From the NCBI RefSeq assembly GCF_023272795.1, contig NZ_CP096829.1, positions 3,410,001 through 3,474,000 of the forward strand: a DNA stretch of 64,000 nt, read 5' to 3'. Both the position numbers and the translations under genes were made by a program. The DNA comes from Flavobacterium humidisoli. GTDB lineage: Bacteria > Bacteroidota > Bacteroidia > Flavobacteriales > Flavobacteriaceae. This document shows, piece by piece, positions 35,460 to 43,577 of the stretch (its first letter is position 1; each line of letters starts with the position of its first letter). The notes under the pieces were generated by a model, which saw only the letters and a program-made list of their open reading frames with translations, did no database searches and had not been told where the DNA came from.

Positions 35460-35957
35460 TTATTTCAATGATTGTAAAGTAGAATTGATTTTCTCAAAAT
35501 CAGTTTCAATTGCTCTGTATAAAACGATTTTACCAGTTTTGTCCACTACAATGTATCTTGGAATCCAGTCTAAGTCAATCGCTTTTCCAAAAAGACCTTT
35601 CATGCCATCATTCATCATGTAATGATCTCCTTTATTTAATTCGTGTTTTTCGATTCCAGCTTTCCATTTATCAGCAGTTTTATCAGCAGAAATGAATAAA
35701 TAAGATACATCAGGATTATTAGATTGTAGCTCTTTTAATTTTGGCATTGCTTTCACACAATCACCACACCAAGAAGCCCAAACTTCAATAACTAAAGTTT
35801 TGCCTTTGTATTTTTTTAAGATATTTTTGAAAGTAACCTGACTTCCATCAGTGGCTAGTAATTTCTCAGACAGAGCCTCTTTAGAAAAAGCTGTTTTTTG
35901 AGCTTGTGAGCAAGAAAAAGAAATAAACGCAATTACGACTAGAACTAATTGTTTCAT
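35460..35957 (-). CDS. TlpA-like thioredoxin-fold lipoprotein
   Basis: A 165-residue periplasmic or outer-membrane-facing oxidoreductase. It has a lipoprotein signal (AFISFSC, Cys16) and a thioredoxin fold with the redox motif W63-C64-G65-D66-C67 and the cis-proline region DLDWIPRYIVVD. Its likely job is reduction or exchange of disulphides in exported proteins. It sits upstream of tpiA in the same orientation, in a neighbourhood with another thioredoxin-like protein (the DoxX/BT_3928 gene). Confidence 0.88.
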   Translation of the reverse strand: MKQLVLVVIAFISFSCSQAQKTAFSKEALSEKLLATDGSQVTFKNILKKYKGKTLVIEVWASWCGDCVKAMPKLKELQSNNPDVSYLFISADKTADKWKAGIEKHELNKGDHYMMNDGMKGLFGKAIDLDWIPRYIVVDKTGKIVLYRAIETDFEKINSTLQSLK

Positions 35958-36281
35958 ATTTGATTAAAATTATTTTTTATTAGGGTACTGAATTCACAAA
36001 GTTAAACAAACAAATTGAATGCCAATTGTAGATTAACAAAATTTGAAGAGTCGTTTATTTTGTAACAAATCGACTTTTTTTGGTTGAAAAAACAGTATTG
36101 AAATCGTAATAGTAGAGGTGGAAAATCATTTTTTTTCTAACTTGGGGTGTTTTACAGATAAAAAAATGATAAAAATTTTATTTTTAGAGAAAGATTTTAA
36201 TCAAAAAAACGTCAGATTGCAATAGAAAAAGCCTTCAATAAAATCAAAGTTATTGAAGGCTTCTTTATGTTTTTTCAATTC
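35958..36281. other. 324-base intergenic gap with two hairpins
   Basis: No gene is supported here. A hairpin at 36230-36261 (AGCCTTCAATAA / TTATTGAAGGCT) suits termination of the minus-strand hydrolase at 36282. A second, at 36049-36081 (AGTCG...CGACT with a bulge and a T7 tail), is oriented as a plus-strand terminator, although no plus-strand gene lies upstream of it. The rest is AT-rich. Confidence 0.6.
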
Positions 36282-36941
36282 TTAATTTAATTCATAATTG
36301 CCATTTGCCCATTTTTTGCTCGGAGCAATCCAATTGTCTGCAGCTTTGAACAAAAAGCCATGTTTTAGCCCTGTGTTAAGTTCAATTTCTTTAAAATGAT
36401 CTATCTTGCATTTCGAAGTTTCTTTTCGCTTTATCGCAGAAACTCCGTAAATATCTGATTTTTCATAAATGGTTAAAATATTACCACAGAAATTAATATC
36501 GGGAATTTCTTGAATATCGACATCTCTAAAGCATCCAATGAAAACAAAATTCACATCGGGATTAGAGAGATAAGTCGAAACATATTGGGCAATATAGCCA
36601 CCTTGTGAAGTTCCAATTACGGTAATATGATTTGGAGGAACACCTTTTTTAATTAATGCTTTTACCTGTTTTACGATCTTTTCTGCGTACTCAGCAGCAT
36701 TTGTGTTTTTCTTTCTTTTTTCGCTAAAAACAATAAAATTATCTTTTCTGAATGATTCTAAAATCTCATTGTATTCTGCCTTTCCATATTCAGGATGAAT
36801 TGCGTTTAAAGGATTTTCTTGAACAAATTTGTTATGAAAAAAGAAAATGTAACGTTGGTTTTCATCTTTTGTCTGGCTAAAAGATAAAATGCTTGATAAA
36901 ATTGTAAGCGAAAAAGTTAAGGCTTTAAAGAGTTTTTGCAT
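36282..36941 (-). CDS. Secreted alpha/beta-hydrolase fold protein
   Basis: A 219-residue protein with a signal peptide (to about LSFSQ). The nucleophile elbow is GTSQGGY (S112) after the strand ITVIG; a likely catalytic His is in LKHGFLF near the end; an acid could come from IYEKSDIYG. It resembles small serine esterases. The substrate is unknown. Single gene with its own terminator. Confidence 0.78.
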   Translation of the reverse strand: MQKLFKALTFSLTILSSILSFSQTKDENQRYIFFFHNKFVQENPLNAIHPEYGKAEYNEILESFRKDNFIVFSEKRKKNTNAAEYAEKIVKQVKALIKKGVPPNHITVIGTSQGGYIAQYVSTYLSNPDVNFVFIGCFRDVDIQEIPDINFCGNILTIYEKSDIYGVSAIKRKETSKCKIDHFKEIELNTGLKHGFLFKAADNWIAPSKKWANGNYELN

Positions 36942-37032
36942 TGATCGTATCGGTTTTTGGTTTTGACCAAATGTAGGATTTTTATATAGAATCTAAAAGA
37001 TTAAGTTTTAATGAAATTGATATTAAAATAAA

Positions 37033-37066
37033 AACGCCAATAAATCTAAAAAAGAATATTGGCGTT
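37033..37066 (-). terminator. Intrinsic terminator of the DoxX/BT_3928 gene
   Basis: A perfect 10-bp stem AACGCCAATA / TATTGGCGTT with a 14-nt loop and a T-rich tail on the minus strand, 27 bases past the stop at 37094. Confidence 0.8.
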
Positions 37067-37093
37067 CTGTTAATATCTGATATTTTAAACTTC

Positions 37094-38194
37094 TTAGAGT
37101 TTCAAGTCATCTACATCATTGTAATGCACTTTTTGAGCGATAGTACCGTCATGTACCACTACAATACTTGGATTTGCTCTTTCGACAGTTTTTAAAGCTG
37201 TTCCGTCACAGAAATAGAAATCAATGTCTAAAGCATAATCTTTTTTAGCTTTGGCAATTTCATCAGCTCCAGAAGCAGTCATTCCAATTACTTTATACCC
37301 TTTTGCTTTTGCATCTGCAGTAACTTTTGCTAATTTTTTCATTCCCTCTGGATTTGATAAATTCAAATCGTAAGTTACATAGATTAGCAATTTTGGCTCT
37401 TTTAACAATTCTTCTTTATAATCAGAATCATCTTTTGTCATAGTAAAATCGTGAATAGGAGGAACGTAACCTTCAGAGATTACTTTGTCTTTACGATCCA
37501 CAAAAACAGCACCTTCTGGAATATTCATTAAATCTTTCTCTGTAAATTCTTTGTCAACGCCATTTACTTTGTAGATAAAAATCATTTCTACAACCGATTT
37601 TGGCGCGCCTTCTGGAATTTCCATTCCTTTCTCAATATTCGTTCCTACTTTATATGGACGGAAATCTTTGATAGGATTATGATTGATTACCCAAACGGCC
37701 ATAAATACGCATAAAACGATGCTTATTAAAACAATGATGTTAGTTACAATTTTTGAAAATAAAGGTTTAACTAATTTTTTATTAATGAATAAAATCAAGA
37801 TAAAGAAAAGTAAAACAACATCTTTGGTGAAAGACTGCCAAGGCGTTAAGTGTAAAGCATCTCCGAAACATCCGCAATCTTTTACTACGTCAAAATAAGC
37901 AGAGTAGAAGGTAAGGAAAGTGAAGAAAACAATTAAAAGCAATAAAGCCCAAATCGTTAGTTTTGATTTATATCCAACCAAAAGCATTACGCCCAAAACT
38001 ACTTCTAGAATTACTAGAAAAATAGCCAATCCTAATGTAAATGGCTCTAAAAAAGGCATATTAAAAACAGGCTCACTGAAATATTCTGTCAATTTATAAG
38101 AGAATCCAACAGGATCATTTAGTTTTATTAATCCGGAAATAATAAATAGGACACCGACAAATAATCGGGAGAATTGGGTAATGATGTTTTTCAT
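37094..38194 (-). CDS. DoxX-like membrane protein with thioredoxin-like C-terminus (BT_3928 type)
   Basis: A 366-residue protein. The N-terminal half has four or five membrane helices of the DoxX/MauE type (FVGVLFIISGLIKLNDPVGF, then CGCFGDALHLTPW between helices), and the C-terminal half (about 270-366) is a thioredoxin-like domain without a clear CxxC. MauE/DoxX proteins are linked to quinone- or disulphide-coupled electron transfer. The Cys pair CGC near residue 105 may be redox active. It lies just downstream of DUF1599, likely in one unit. Its function has not been established. Confidence 0.82.
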   Translation of the reverse strand: MKNIITQFSRLFVGVLFIISGLIKLNDPVGFSYKLTEYFSEPVFNMPFLEPFTLGLAIFLVILEVVLGVMLLVGYKSKLTIWALLLLIVFFTFLTFYSAYFDVVKDCGCFGDALHLTPWQSFTKDVVLLFFILILFINKKLVKPLFSKIVTNIIVLISIVLCVFMAVWVINHNPIKDFRPYKVGTNIEKGMEIPEGAPKSVVEMIFIYKVNGVDKEFTEKDLMNIPEGAVFVDRKDKVISEGYVPPIHDFTMTKDDSDYKEELLKEPKLLIYVTYDLNLSNPEGMKKLAKVTADAKAKGYKVIGMTASGADEIAKAKKDYALDIDFYFCDGTALKTVERANPSIVVVHDGTIAQKVHYNDVDDLKL

Positions 38195-38228
38195 AAATAT
38201 TAAATTTAAAATTCAATTTTTTAAAAAC

Positions 38229-38265
38229 CCAAATTCCAAAATCATATTGAAAAGTTGGAATTTGG
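38229..38265. repeat. Perfect 11-bp inverted repeat CCAAATTCCAA
   Basis: Arms CCAAATTCCAA (38229-38239) and TTGGAATTTGG (38255-38265), spacer 15 nt, between DUF1599 and the DoxX gene. A single half of the same motif (CCAAATTCCAA) occurs in the prmA upstream gap near 30940. Its T-tail is poor, so it is more likely a dispersed repeat than a terminator. Confidence 0.7.
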
Positions 38266-38283
38266 AATTTATATTTTAGAATT

Positions 38284-38826
38284 TTATTTGTTTATAGGGT
38301 TTAAGATTAAAGCAAAAACAGAATAATTAATCATATCCTGATAATTGGCATCGATACCTTCAGATACGATTGTTTTTCCTTTGTTGTCTTCAATTTGCTT
38401 AACGCGAAGGAGTTTCTGTAAAATCAGATCAGTTAAAGAACTCACGCGCATATCACGCCAAGCCTCGCCGTAATCATGATTTTTGGCTTCCATTAAATCT
38501 TTGGTTAACTTTACTTTAGCATCGTATAATTCAGTTGCTTTTTCAACGTCAAGATCTGGCTGATCGACAACGCCTAATTCCAATTGAATCAAAGCCATAA
38601 TAGAATAGTTGATGATTCCGATAAATTCTCCTTTTTCATCTTCATCCACTTTACGAACATCATTTTCTTGTAAACTTCTGATTCGCTGCGCTTTTATAAA
38701 AATTTGATCTGTTAGCGATGGCAATCTTAAAATTCTCCATGCACTACCATAATCTTTCATTTTATTGATGAACAAGGTTCGGCAAACCTCGATAACATTA
38801 TCAAATTCTTGGGAAGTATTCTTCAT
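38284..38826 (-). CDS. DUF1599-family protein with internal duplication
   Basis: A 180-residue soluble protein made of two similar halves: KMKDYGSAWRILRLPSLTDQ (about 22-41) and KNHDYGEAWRDMRVSSLTDL (about 112-131), each followed by a helix with RxxxIxxN. The family is known from Bacteroidota and some phages. Its biochemical role is not established, although nucleotide-related roles have been suggested. It is divergent from folP and upstream of the DoxX gene. Confidence 0.85.
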   Translation of the reverse strand: MKNTSQEFDNVIEVCRTLFINKMKDYGSAWRILRLPSLTDQIFIKAQRIRSLQENDVRKVDEDEKGEFIGIINYSIMALIQLELGVVDQPDLDVEKATELYDAKVKLTKDLMEAKNHDYGEAWRDMRVSSLTDLILQKLLRVKQIEDNKGKTIVSEGIDANYQDMINYSVFALILNPINK

Positions 38827-38881
38827 TTATATGCTGTATATTTGCTAAAATTTCTTCAAAAATAAGGATAATTTTTTAAGA

Positions 38882-38963
38882 GTTTCAAGTTTGAGGTTTT
38901 CTTTGTTTGAAGTTTTTTCTTAACAAAGTGTTAATGCACAACTTGAAACCTGAAACCTGAAAC
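38882..38963. repeat. Inverted short-period repeat before folP
   Basis: GTTTCAAGTT (38882-38891) faces AACTTGAAAC (38940-38949), and the right arm runs on as a 7-nt period (GAAACCT twice, then GAAAC) to 38963. It lies in the divergent gap between DUF1599 and folP, ending 10 bases before the folP ATG. Confidence 0.6.
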
Positions 38964-38973
38964 AAAATAAACA

Positions 38974-39798
38974 ATGACAATTAATTGCAAAGGCGAACTT
39001 ATAGATTTATCGATTCCTAAAGTAATGGGAATTTTAAATGTTACGCCGAATTCTTTCTTTGACGGAGGAAAATATAAAAACGAAGACGAAATTATTTCTC
39101 AGGTTGATAAAATGCTTTCTGAAGGAGCAGCATTTATTGATATTGGTGCGTATTCGAGCAAACCGAGTGCCGAATTCGTTTCGGAACAAGAAGAAATTGA
39201 CCGAATCGTTCCGGCGATAGAATTGATTTTAAAGCATTTTCCAGAAACTTTATTATCAATTGATACCTTTAGAACCGAAGTTGCAAAAGCAAGTATAGAA
39301 AGCGGCGCTGCGATTATAAACGATATTGCAGCTGGCGAATTAGACGAGAAAATGTTTGAGGTTATTGCAAAATACAATGTGCCATACATTATGATGCATA
39401 TGCGCGGCAATCCGCAGACCATGCAGAGTTTAACGCAGTATGATGATATTATAAAAGAAATGCTTTTTTATTTTTCTGAAAAAGTGAAAAAAGCAAGAGC
39501 TTTAGGAATCAATGATTTGATTTTAGACCCTGGCTTCGGTTTTGCCAAAACAACCGATCAGAATTATGAAGTGATGCAAAAAATGGAGCTTTTTAATGTA
39601 TTAGAACTGCCTGTTTTAGTTGGTATTTCAAGAAAATCAATGATATATAAAACACTTGATATTACGCCGCAAGAGGCTTTAAACGGAACCACTTTTTTGA
39701 ATACAATTGCATTGACAAAAGGAGCGAAGATTCTTCGGGTTCATGATGTGAAAGAAGCGGTGGAGTGTGTTACTTTGTTTGAGAAAATGAATTTATAA
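38974..39798 (+). CDS. folP: Dihydropteroate synthase
   Basis: A 274-residue cytoplasmic TIM-barrel enzyme of folate synthesis that joins p-aminobenzoate to dihydropterin pyrophosphate; it is the sulfonamide target. Diagnostic blocks: VMGILNVTPNSFFDGG, IDIGAYSSKP, LLSIDTFRTEVA, IINDIAAGE, YIMMHMRGNPQTM, LILDPGFGFAKT, LVGISRKSMI and LRVHDVKEA. No unusual change is visible in the loops. Confidence 0.97.
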   Translation: MTINCKGELIDLSIPKVMGILNVTPNSFFDGGKYKNEDEIISQVDKMLSEGAAFIDIGAYSSKPSAEFVSEQEEIDRIVPAIELILKHFPETLLSIDTFRTEVAKASIESGAAIINDIAAGELDEKMFEVIAKYNVPYIMMHMRGNPQTMQSLTQYDDIIKEMLFYFSEKVKKARALGINDLILDPGFGFAKTTDQNYEVMQKMELFNVLELPVLVGISRKSMIYKTLDITPQEALNGTTFLNTIALTKGAKILRVHDVKEAVECVTLFEKMNL

Positions 39799-39807
39799 TT
39801 TACCACT

Positions 39808-39907
39808 TGTCATTTCGACGAAGGAGAAATCGCACTCGAAACTCGACAAAGATTAGCGATTCTCTTTGAGGAATTCCTAGTGTGATTTCTCCTTCGTCGA
39901 AATGACA
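39808..39907. repeat. 100-bp element with 29-bp inverted arms
   Basis: Arms at 39808-39836 and 39879-39907 match at 28 of 29 positions; they begin TGTCATTTCGACGAAGG and enclose a 42-nt middle. It lies just after folP and before the next gene. I recall the arm sequence as widespread in flavobacterial genomes, so this is probably a dispersed non-coding (MITE- or REP-like) element. It can form a strong hairpin but has no T-tract. Confidence 0.8.
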
Positions 39908-39920
39908 TACTTTGTGTAAA

Positions 39921-40568
39921 ATGAACTTTAAAATTATGAGATACTTTACCCTAATCATCGCTTTTCTTCTTTTCTCCTGCGGAAAAAAAGAAGACGTTCT
40001 ACTTCCAAAATCAAACATTACGATTGTAAAAGACGTACAAGATCTTTCGCCAATTTACATCTTTTTTAAAGTCGAAGGAAAAGATACAATTGCTGAAGTA
40101 AACCGAAAAAGCAGTATCATTTCAACCAATTGGATTTTGAACATAGACAAACGTCTGCCATTAAAATTGGTAATTCCAGAGGTAATGAAATTGCAGGAAA
40201 AAAAGCGAGCTGACAGCGCGCATAAAAATGAAAATGCAGAGAATTATTATTCGTACGCAGATTCTGTTGGAAAGAATTTAGCTTTTTTGCCTTTCACGAA
40301 AGTGTTTTATAAAATGGAGAAACCTACTGCAGGAAGTTTTGTGGTTTATTTTAGTAAAGGGAAAAAACGAGTGTTTATGGGAAATCAGGAAATAAAAATA
40401 TCAGAAATACTAAAACATTTTTACAGTATAAAGTTTGCGAAAGTACCAGATTTAGTTTTTTTGTTTGACAAGAATATGAGCTATGAGGAATATATTCAAT
40501 ATAAAATTTTACTTCAAAAAGATGTGACTCACAATCTTGATACGCTTCCAGTGGAATTCATTTTCTAA
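39921..40568 (+). CDS. Uncharacterised lipoprotein
   Basis: A 215-residue protein with a lipoprotein signal (IIAFLLFSCGKK, Cys20). The start at ATG 39921 is preferred; ATG 39936 (MRYFTLII) would also give a good signal, and the TTG at 39912 is unlikely. The mature part has no motif that I can name; VFYKMEKPTAGSFVVYF and VPDLVFLFDKNMSYEEY suggest a mixed alpha/beta fold, faintly like the ExbD/TolR periplasmic part. It lies between folP and the convergent rlmH. Confidence 0.7.
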   Translation: MNFKIMRYFTLIIAFLLFSCGKKEDVLLPKSNITIVKDVQDLSPIYIFFKVEGKDTIAEVNRKSSIISTNWILNIDKRLPLKLVIPEVMKLQEKKRADSAHKNENAENYYSYADSVGKNLAFLPFTKVFYKMEKPTAGSFVVYFSKGKKRVFMGNQEIKISEILKHFYSIKFAKVPDLVFLFDKNMSYEEYIQYKILLQKDVTHNLDTLPVEFIF

Positions 40569-40593
40569 TAAATGAAACAAAAGAAACAAAAAA

Positions 40594-41067
40594 CTATTGA
40601 TGATGATAAGGCTCGTTTCGTAAAATGGTAAATCCGCGGTACAATTGTTCGATAAAAAATAAGCGAACCATTTGATGCGAAAATGTCATTAGAGAAAGCG
40701 AAACTTTTCCTTGGGCTTTTTTATAAACGGTTTCAGAAAATCCGTAAGGGCCGCCAATTACGAAAACTAAAGTTTTAACACCAGAATTCATTTTCTTTTG
40801 TAGTTCTTCAGAAAACCCAACGCTCGAAAATGTTTTTCCGTTTTCATCCAGTAAAATCAATTGATCGGTTGCTGAAAGTTTAGACAAAATTAATTCACCT
40901 TCTTTTTCCTTTTGCTGACTTTCAGATAAGTTTTTTACGTTTTTGATATCGGGAATTATTTCCAAATCAAATTTGATGTAAAACGACAAACGTTTGGTAT
41001 AATCGTCAATCAAAGTCTGCAATGACTTGTTATCTGTTTTGCCTATGGCGATAAGTTTGATATTCAT
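40594..41067 (-). CDS. rlmH: 23S rRNA pseudouridine-1915 N3-methyltransferase
   Basis: A 157-residue SPOUT-family methyltransferase that modifies pseudouridine 1915 in helix 69 of 23S rRNA. Motifs: MNIKLIAIGK at the start, LLDENGKTFSS, FVIGGPYGFS (SAM-binding knot), and the C-terminal SLMTFSHQMVRLFFIEQLYR with RNEPYHH. The ATG at 41067 was chosen because every family member starts MKIKL-like; a longer frame to 41106 adds 13 basic residues not found in the family. Confidence 0.96.
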   Translation of the reverse strand: MNIKLIAIGKTDNKSLQTLIDDYTKRLSFYIKFDLEIIPDIKNVKNLSESQQKEKEGELILSKLSATDQLILLDENGKTFSSVGFSEELQKKMNSGVKTLVFVIGGPYGFSETVYKKAQGKVSLSLMTFSHQMVRLFFIEQLYRGFTILRNEPYHHQ

Positions 41068-41241
41068 TGGTTTAGTTTTTTTGCCACGAATTGCTCGAAT
41101 TAGCACAAATTTATTTTAAACACATTGAAACATAGTTTCTTTTTGTCTGTAAAGGTGTTTAACTTGTTGTAATACAAATAGCTATGTTTTTAAAGCTTTA
41201 TATCTGTATTTCTATGTGTTTAATTGTTTATACAAATAAAT

Positions 41242-41547
41242 TTACTGTTTTTTATTCTCAAAAACCGTTTCGAAATGTTCTACAATAGGAAAAGGTTCGT
41301 AATAATGATGTAGAATCTTTTTCCATTCCAAATACGCTTCAGAAGTTCTAAAGCCCACTGTATGATCTTCCAACGTATTCCAATCTACCAATAAAAGGTA
41401 TTTGTTTTCTACTTCGAGGCATTTCTCTAAACGATGCCCTAAATAACCTTCGATTGATGAAATATACTGACTTGCTTTTGCAAAATCAGCCTCAAATTGA
41501 TGTGCTAATTCTGGTTTTATAAAAAGAAAAACTGCTTCTAAAATCAT
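41242..41547 (-). CDS. Antibiotic biosynthesis monooxygenase (ABM)-type small protein
   Basis: A 101-residue ferredoxin-like protein with ABM-domain features: ILEAVFLFIKPE at the start, YISSIEGYLGHRLEKCLE, KYLLLVDWNTLEDHTVGFRTSEAYLEW, and a final VEHFETVF. Such proteins act as dimeric heme-degrading or quinone monooxygenases or have no known activity. The substrate cannot be told here. It stands alone, with a repeat element upstream. Confidence 0.8.
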   Translation of the reverse strand: MILEAVFLFIKPELAHQFEADFAKASQYISSIEGYLGHRLEKCLEVENKYLLLVDWNTLEDHTVGFRTSEAYLEWKKILHHYYEPFPIVEHFETVFENKKQ

Positions 41548-41560
41548 TTTAATGAATTTT

Positions 41561-41625
41561 ATCTGCTTAATCTGCCAAATCTGCGAGAGTATATTTTTCC
41601 CGCAGATTTAACAGATGTAGCAGAT
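41561..41625. repeat. Inverted 9-bp-period repeat (ATCTGC x3 facing GCAGAT x3)
   Basis: ATCTGC occurs three times at 9-nt spacing from 41561, then after a short loop its complement occurs three times at the same spacing up to 41625 (the middle unit is ACAGAT). The element lies between the ABM gene and the adenosine deaminase gene. Confidence 0.75.
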
Positions 41626-41636
41626 TTTTATTTGTA

Positions 41637-43052
41637 CTAGTTTTTGGAGAACTTCGCTTCGAAAGTTTTAAATCTATTATCAAGATCTCTAATCAATTGT
41701 TTTTTAACGGCTACATCCTGAATAAAACTGTAATTGATGCTGTTGTAAACGTATTTTTTAATTGTTTCGTAGTTCACTTCAGGATATCTTTTTGCCAGTA
41801 AAACATATTGCTCTGTCATATTACTTCTTAAAATTCCAGCGTCGTCAGTGCTTATTACGATTGGTACATTAAATTCTTTGTAAAGCGTAAATGGATGTCT
41901 GTTTTCTTTTACTTTTAAAATGAACTCATTACTCACTAAATTGATTTCAATCGGAATATTTTTTTGAGCCATATATTTCAACAAATCATAAGAATTGGCT
42001 TCGTAAGCAATATCAACTCCGTGGCCAATTCTGTTCGCGCCTGCAACATAAATGGCGTCATTAATATGCCAAGTCAATTCTTCTGGCTGAACTAAACCTA
42101 AAGTCAATTCGCCAGCATGAAGCGTATATTTTACATCAGGAAATTTAGAATGACAGTATTTAAACATCACCATGTGAAGCCAGTAATCTTTCATAGAAGT
42201 CTGTCCGTGTTCTGGCGAAACGATATTTACACCAGCAGTCAATTTACTTTCGCTTGACGAAATAAAAGCAATAACTAGATTTTTAAACAAATCTACAGGT
42301 TCCATAAAACGAAGCACAAAGTTTTGATAACGCATCGTGAATTTATCGTCATCCATTTTTAAATCCTTGTGCAGTTTGGCAATGAAATTATTGTTGAAAT
42401 CGTCAGCATATTTTTTTGCATCTTTTTTCTGAAGCGATTTATACAATTCATCCAAAAGTTTCAGAACTGCTTTTTCGTCTTTCTGCTCTGCAGCTTGGCG
42501 AAGTTTGGTATTGAAATCAGCTAAGTCAGAAACATTCATATCACAAGGAATTGTTGATAATTGTGTTTCAATATAAGTAACATTTTCTGCAATGGCGCGC
42601 TTTTTTAGTTCAAGCATTCCTTCTGCAAAATGACCTGCAATAGTGGGTTCAAATTTCATGAAAGAATCAAAAAACTGATCATCAGAAGGAACAGAACCAT
42701 TATAATCTTTTACCGACCAAGTCTGCATGATTTGCTGTTCGTAATATTCTAATTTTCCTTTGTTATTAAGAGAGGAGAATTTTTCCCAGTTTCCTTTTTC
42801 GGGTTTGGTTTTAGAAACTGCTATAGTTTCCAGATTCAAATAAAAGTCTTCTGCTATAGCTCTTTCTAAAAGAGGTTCTGCATAAATTGATCCTGAAAAA
42901 TGGTGGTGTAAATCGCCTCCTTTAGGCATTTGTTGAAAAAAAGCTGTTAAGAGAGCCTCATTGTTTCTGATTTTTTCTAAATAACTCTCAGCCGATTGAG
43001 AAAAGCCAATTTGTGCTATAAAAAAACAGAAAAGCGTAATTATTCTTGTCAT
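41637..43052 (-). CDS. Secreted adenosine deaminase family protein
   Basis: A 471-residue metal-dependent amidohydrolase with a signal peptide (MTRIITLFCFFIAQIGFSQ). Zn ligands H49 and H51 are in GGDLHHHFSGS, the next His in YTLHAGEL (with catalytic Glu), then IGHGVDIAYE, and Asp in VISTDDAGI; all adenosine deaminase landmarks are in place. An insertion of about 100 mostly helical residues (about 120-220) makes it longer than cytoplasmic Add, as in secreted ADGF-like enzymes. It probably deaminates extracellular or periplasmic adenosine for purine salvage. Confidence 0.93.
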   Translation of the reverse strand: MTRIITLFCFFIAQIGFSQSAESYLEKIRNNEALLTAFFQQMPKGGDLHHHFSGSIYAEPLLERAIAEDFYLNLETIAVSKTKPEKGNWEKFSSLNNKGKLEYYEQQIMQTWSVKDYNGSVPSDDQFFDSFMKFEPTIAGHFAEGMLELKKRAIAENVTYIETQLSTIPCDMNVSDLADFNTKLRQAAEQKDEKAVLKLLDELYKSLQKKDAKKYADDFNNNFIAKLHKDLKMDDDKFTMRYQNFVLRFMEPVDLFKNLVIAFISSSESKLTAGVNIVSPEHGQTSMKDYWLHMVMFKYCHSKFPDVKYTLHAGELTLGLVQPEELTWHINDAIYVAGANRIGHGVDIAYEANSYDLLKYMAQKNIPIEINLVSNEFILKVKENRHPFTLYKEFNVPIVISTDDAGILRSNMTEQYVLLAKRYPEVNYETIKKYVYNSINYSFIQDVAVKKQLIRDLDNRFKTFEAKFSKN

Positions 43053-43130
43053 ACTGTAAGATTAAATTACGCGCAAATATACGACTTTTCGGAGAAATTT
43101 AAAAAATCGAATTTCTTTGTGTTATTTTTT

Positions 43131-43244
43131 AACGCAAAGAACGCAAGGTTTTATTTCAGACATAGCTTAATACAAACGCAAAAGTTCGCAAAGCTTTGTC
43201 TAAAAACTTTGCGGACTTTGCGTAATTCTTTGTACTCTTTGCGG
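43131..43244. repeat. CGCAAAG / CTTTGCG inverted repeat cluster
   Basis: The left part carries CGCAAAG or close variants at about 43133, 43142, 43178 and 43187. The right part carries CTTTGCG at 43207, 43216 and 43237. Together they form a large imperfect hairpin in the gap before the adenosine deaminase gene. I recall strings like CTTTGCG-n-CTTTGCG as common in flavobacterial gaps. Confidence 0.65.
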
Positions 43245-43253
43245 TAAAAAAAA

Positions 43254-43293
43254 CTTAGAATCTTAGAAACTCAGAACCTTAGCACCTTACGAA
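43254..43293 (+). repeat. Five-unit 8-bp-period repeat (CTTAGnnn), copy 2
   Basis: Units CTTAGAAT, CTTAGAAA, CTCAGAAC, CTTAGCAC, CTTACGAA. It is homologous unit by unit to the array at 5351-5390. The last unit overlaps the stop codon of the GNAT gene (43287). Confidence 0.7.
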
Positions 43294-43571
43294 AAAAGTA
43301 CATCACGAATTTCTTCAACTTTATCAAAAACACTTTTTGCAAACGGACAAAGCGGAATAATTTTTAGATTATTGTTTCTAGCATATTCTACGGCAGCCAT
43401 AACCAGTTTTTTGCCGACTCCTTTTCCGTTAAACTCGGGACTTACTTCGGTGTGGTCAATGATGAATTTGGAATCTCCCGCCCAAGTGTAAGTCATTTTC
43501 CCGACTTCTTTTCCGTCTTCTATGGCTTCAAAATAGCCTTTTCTTATATCGTTTATTTGTTGAATTTCCAT
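43287..43571 (-). CDS. Small GNAT-family N-acetyltransferase (YjdJ-like)
   Basis: A 94-residue minimal acetyltransferase-fold protein: GKMTYTWAGDSKFIIDHTEV, the acetyl-CoA loop region SPEFNGKGVGKKLV, and KIIPLCPFAKSVFDK. These short GNAT-like proteins are typical partners of OsmC and pirin genes. It starts 6 bases after the OsmC gene ends and is the last gene of the unit. The substrate is unknown. Confidence 0.88.
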   Translation of the reverse strand: MEIQQINDIRKGYFEAIEDGKEVGKMTYTWAGDSKFIIDHTEVSPEFNGKGVGKKLVMAAVEYARNNNLKIIPLCPFAKSVFDKVEEIRDVLFS

Positions 43572-43577
43572 ATTGTT

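Noticed and set aside
42996-43247. 83-codon plus-strand frame overlapping the adenosine deaminase start and the CTTTGCG repeat
   Set aside because: Covers a repeat element and the reverse of a signal peptide; no plausible product.
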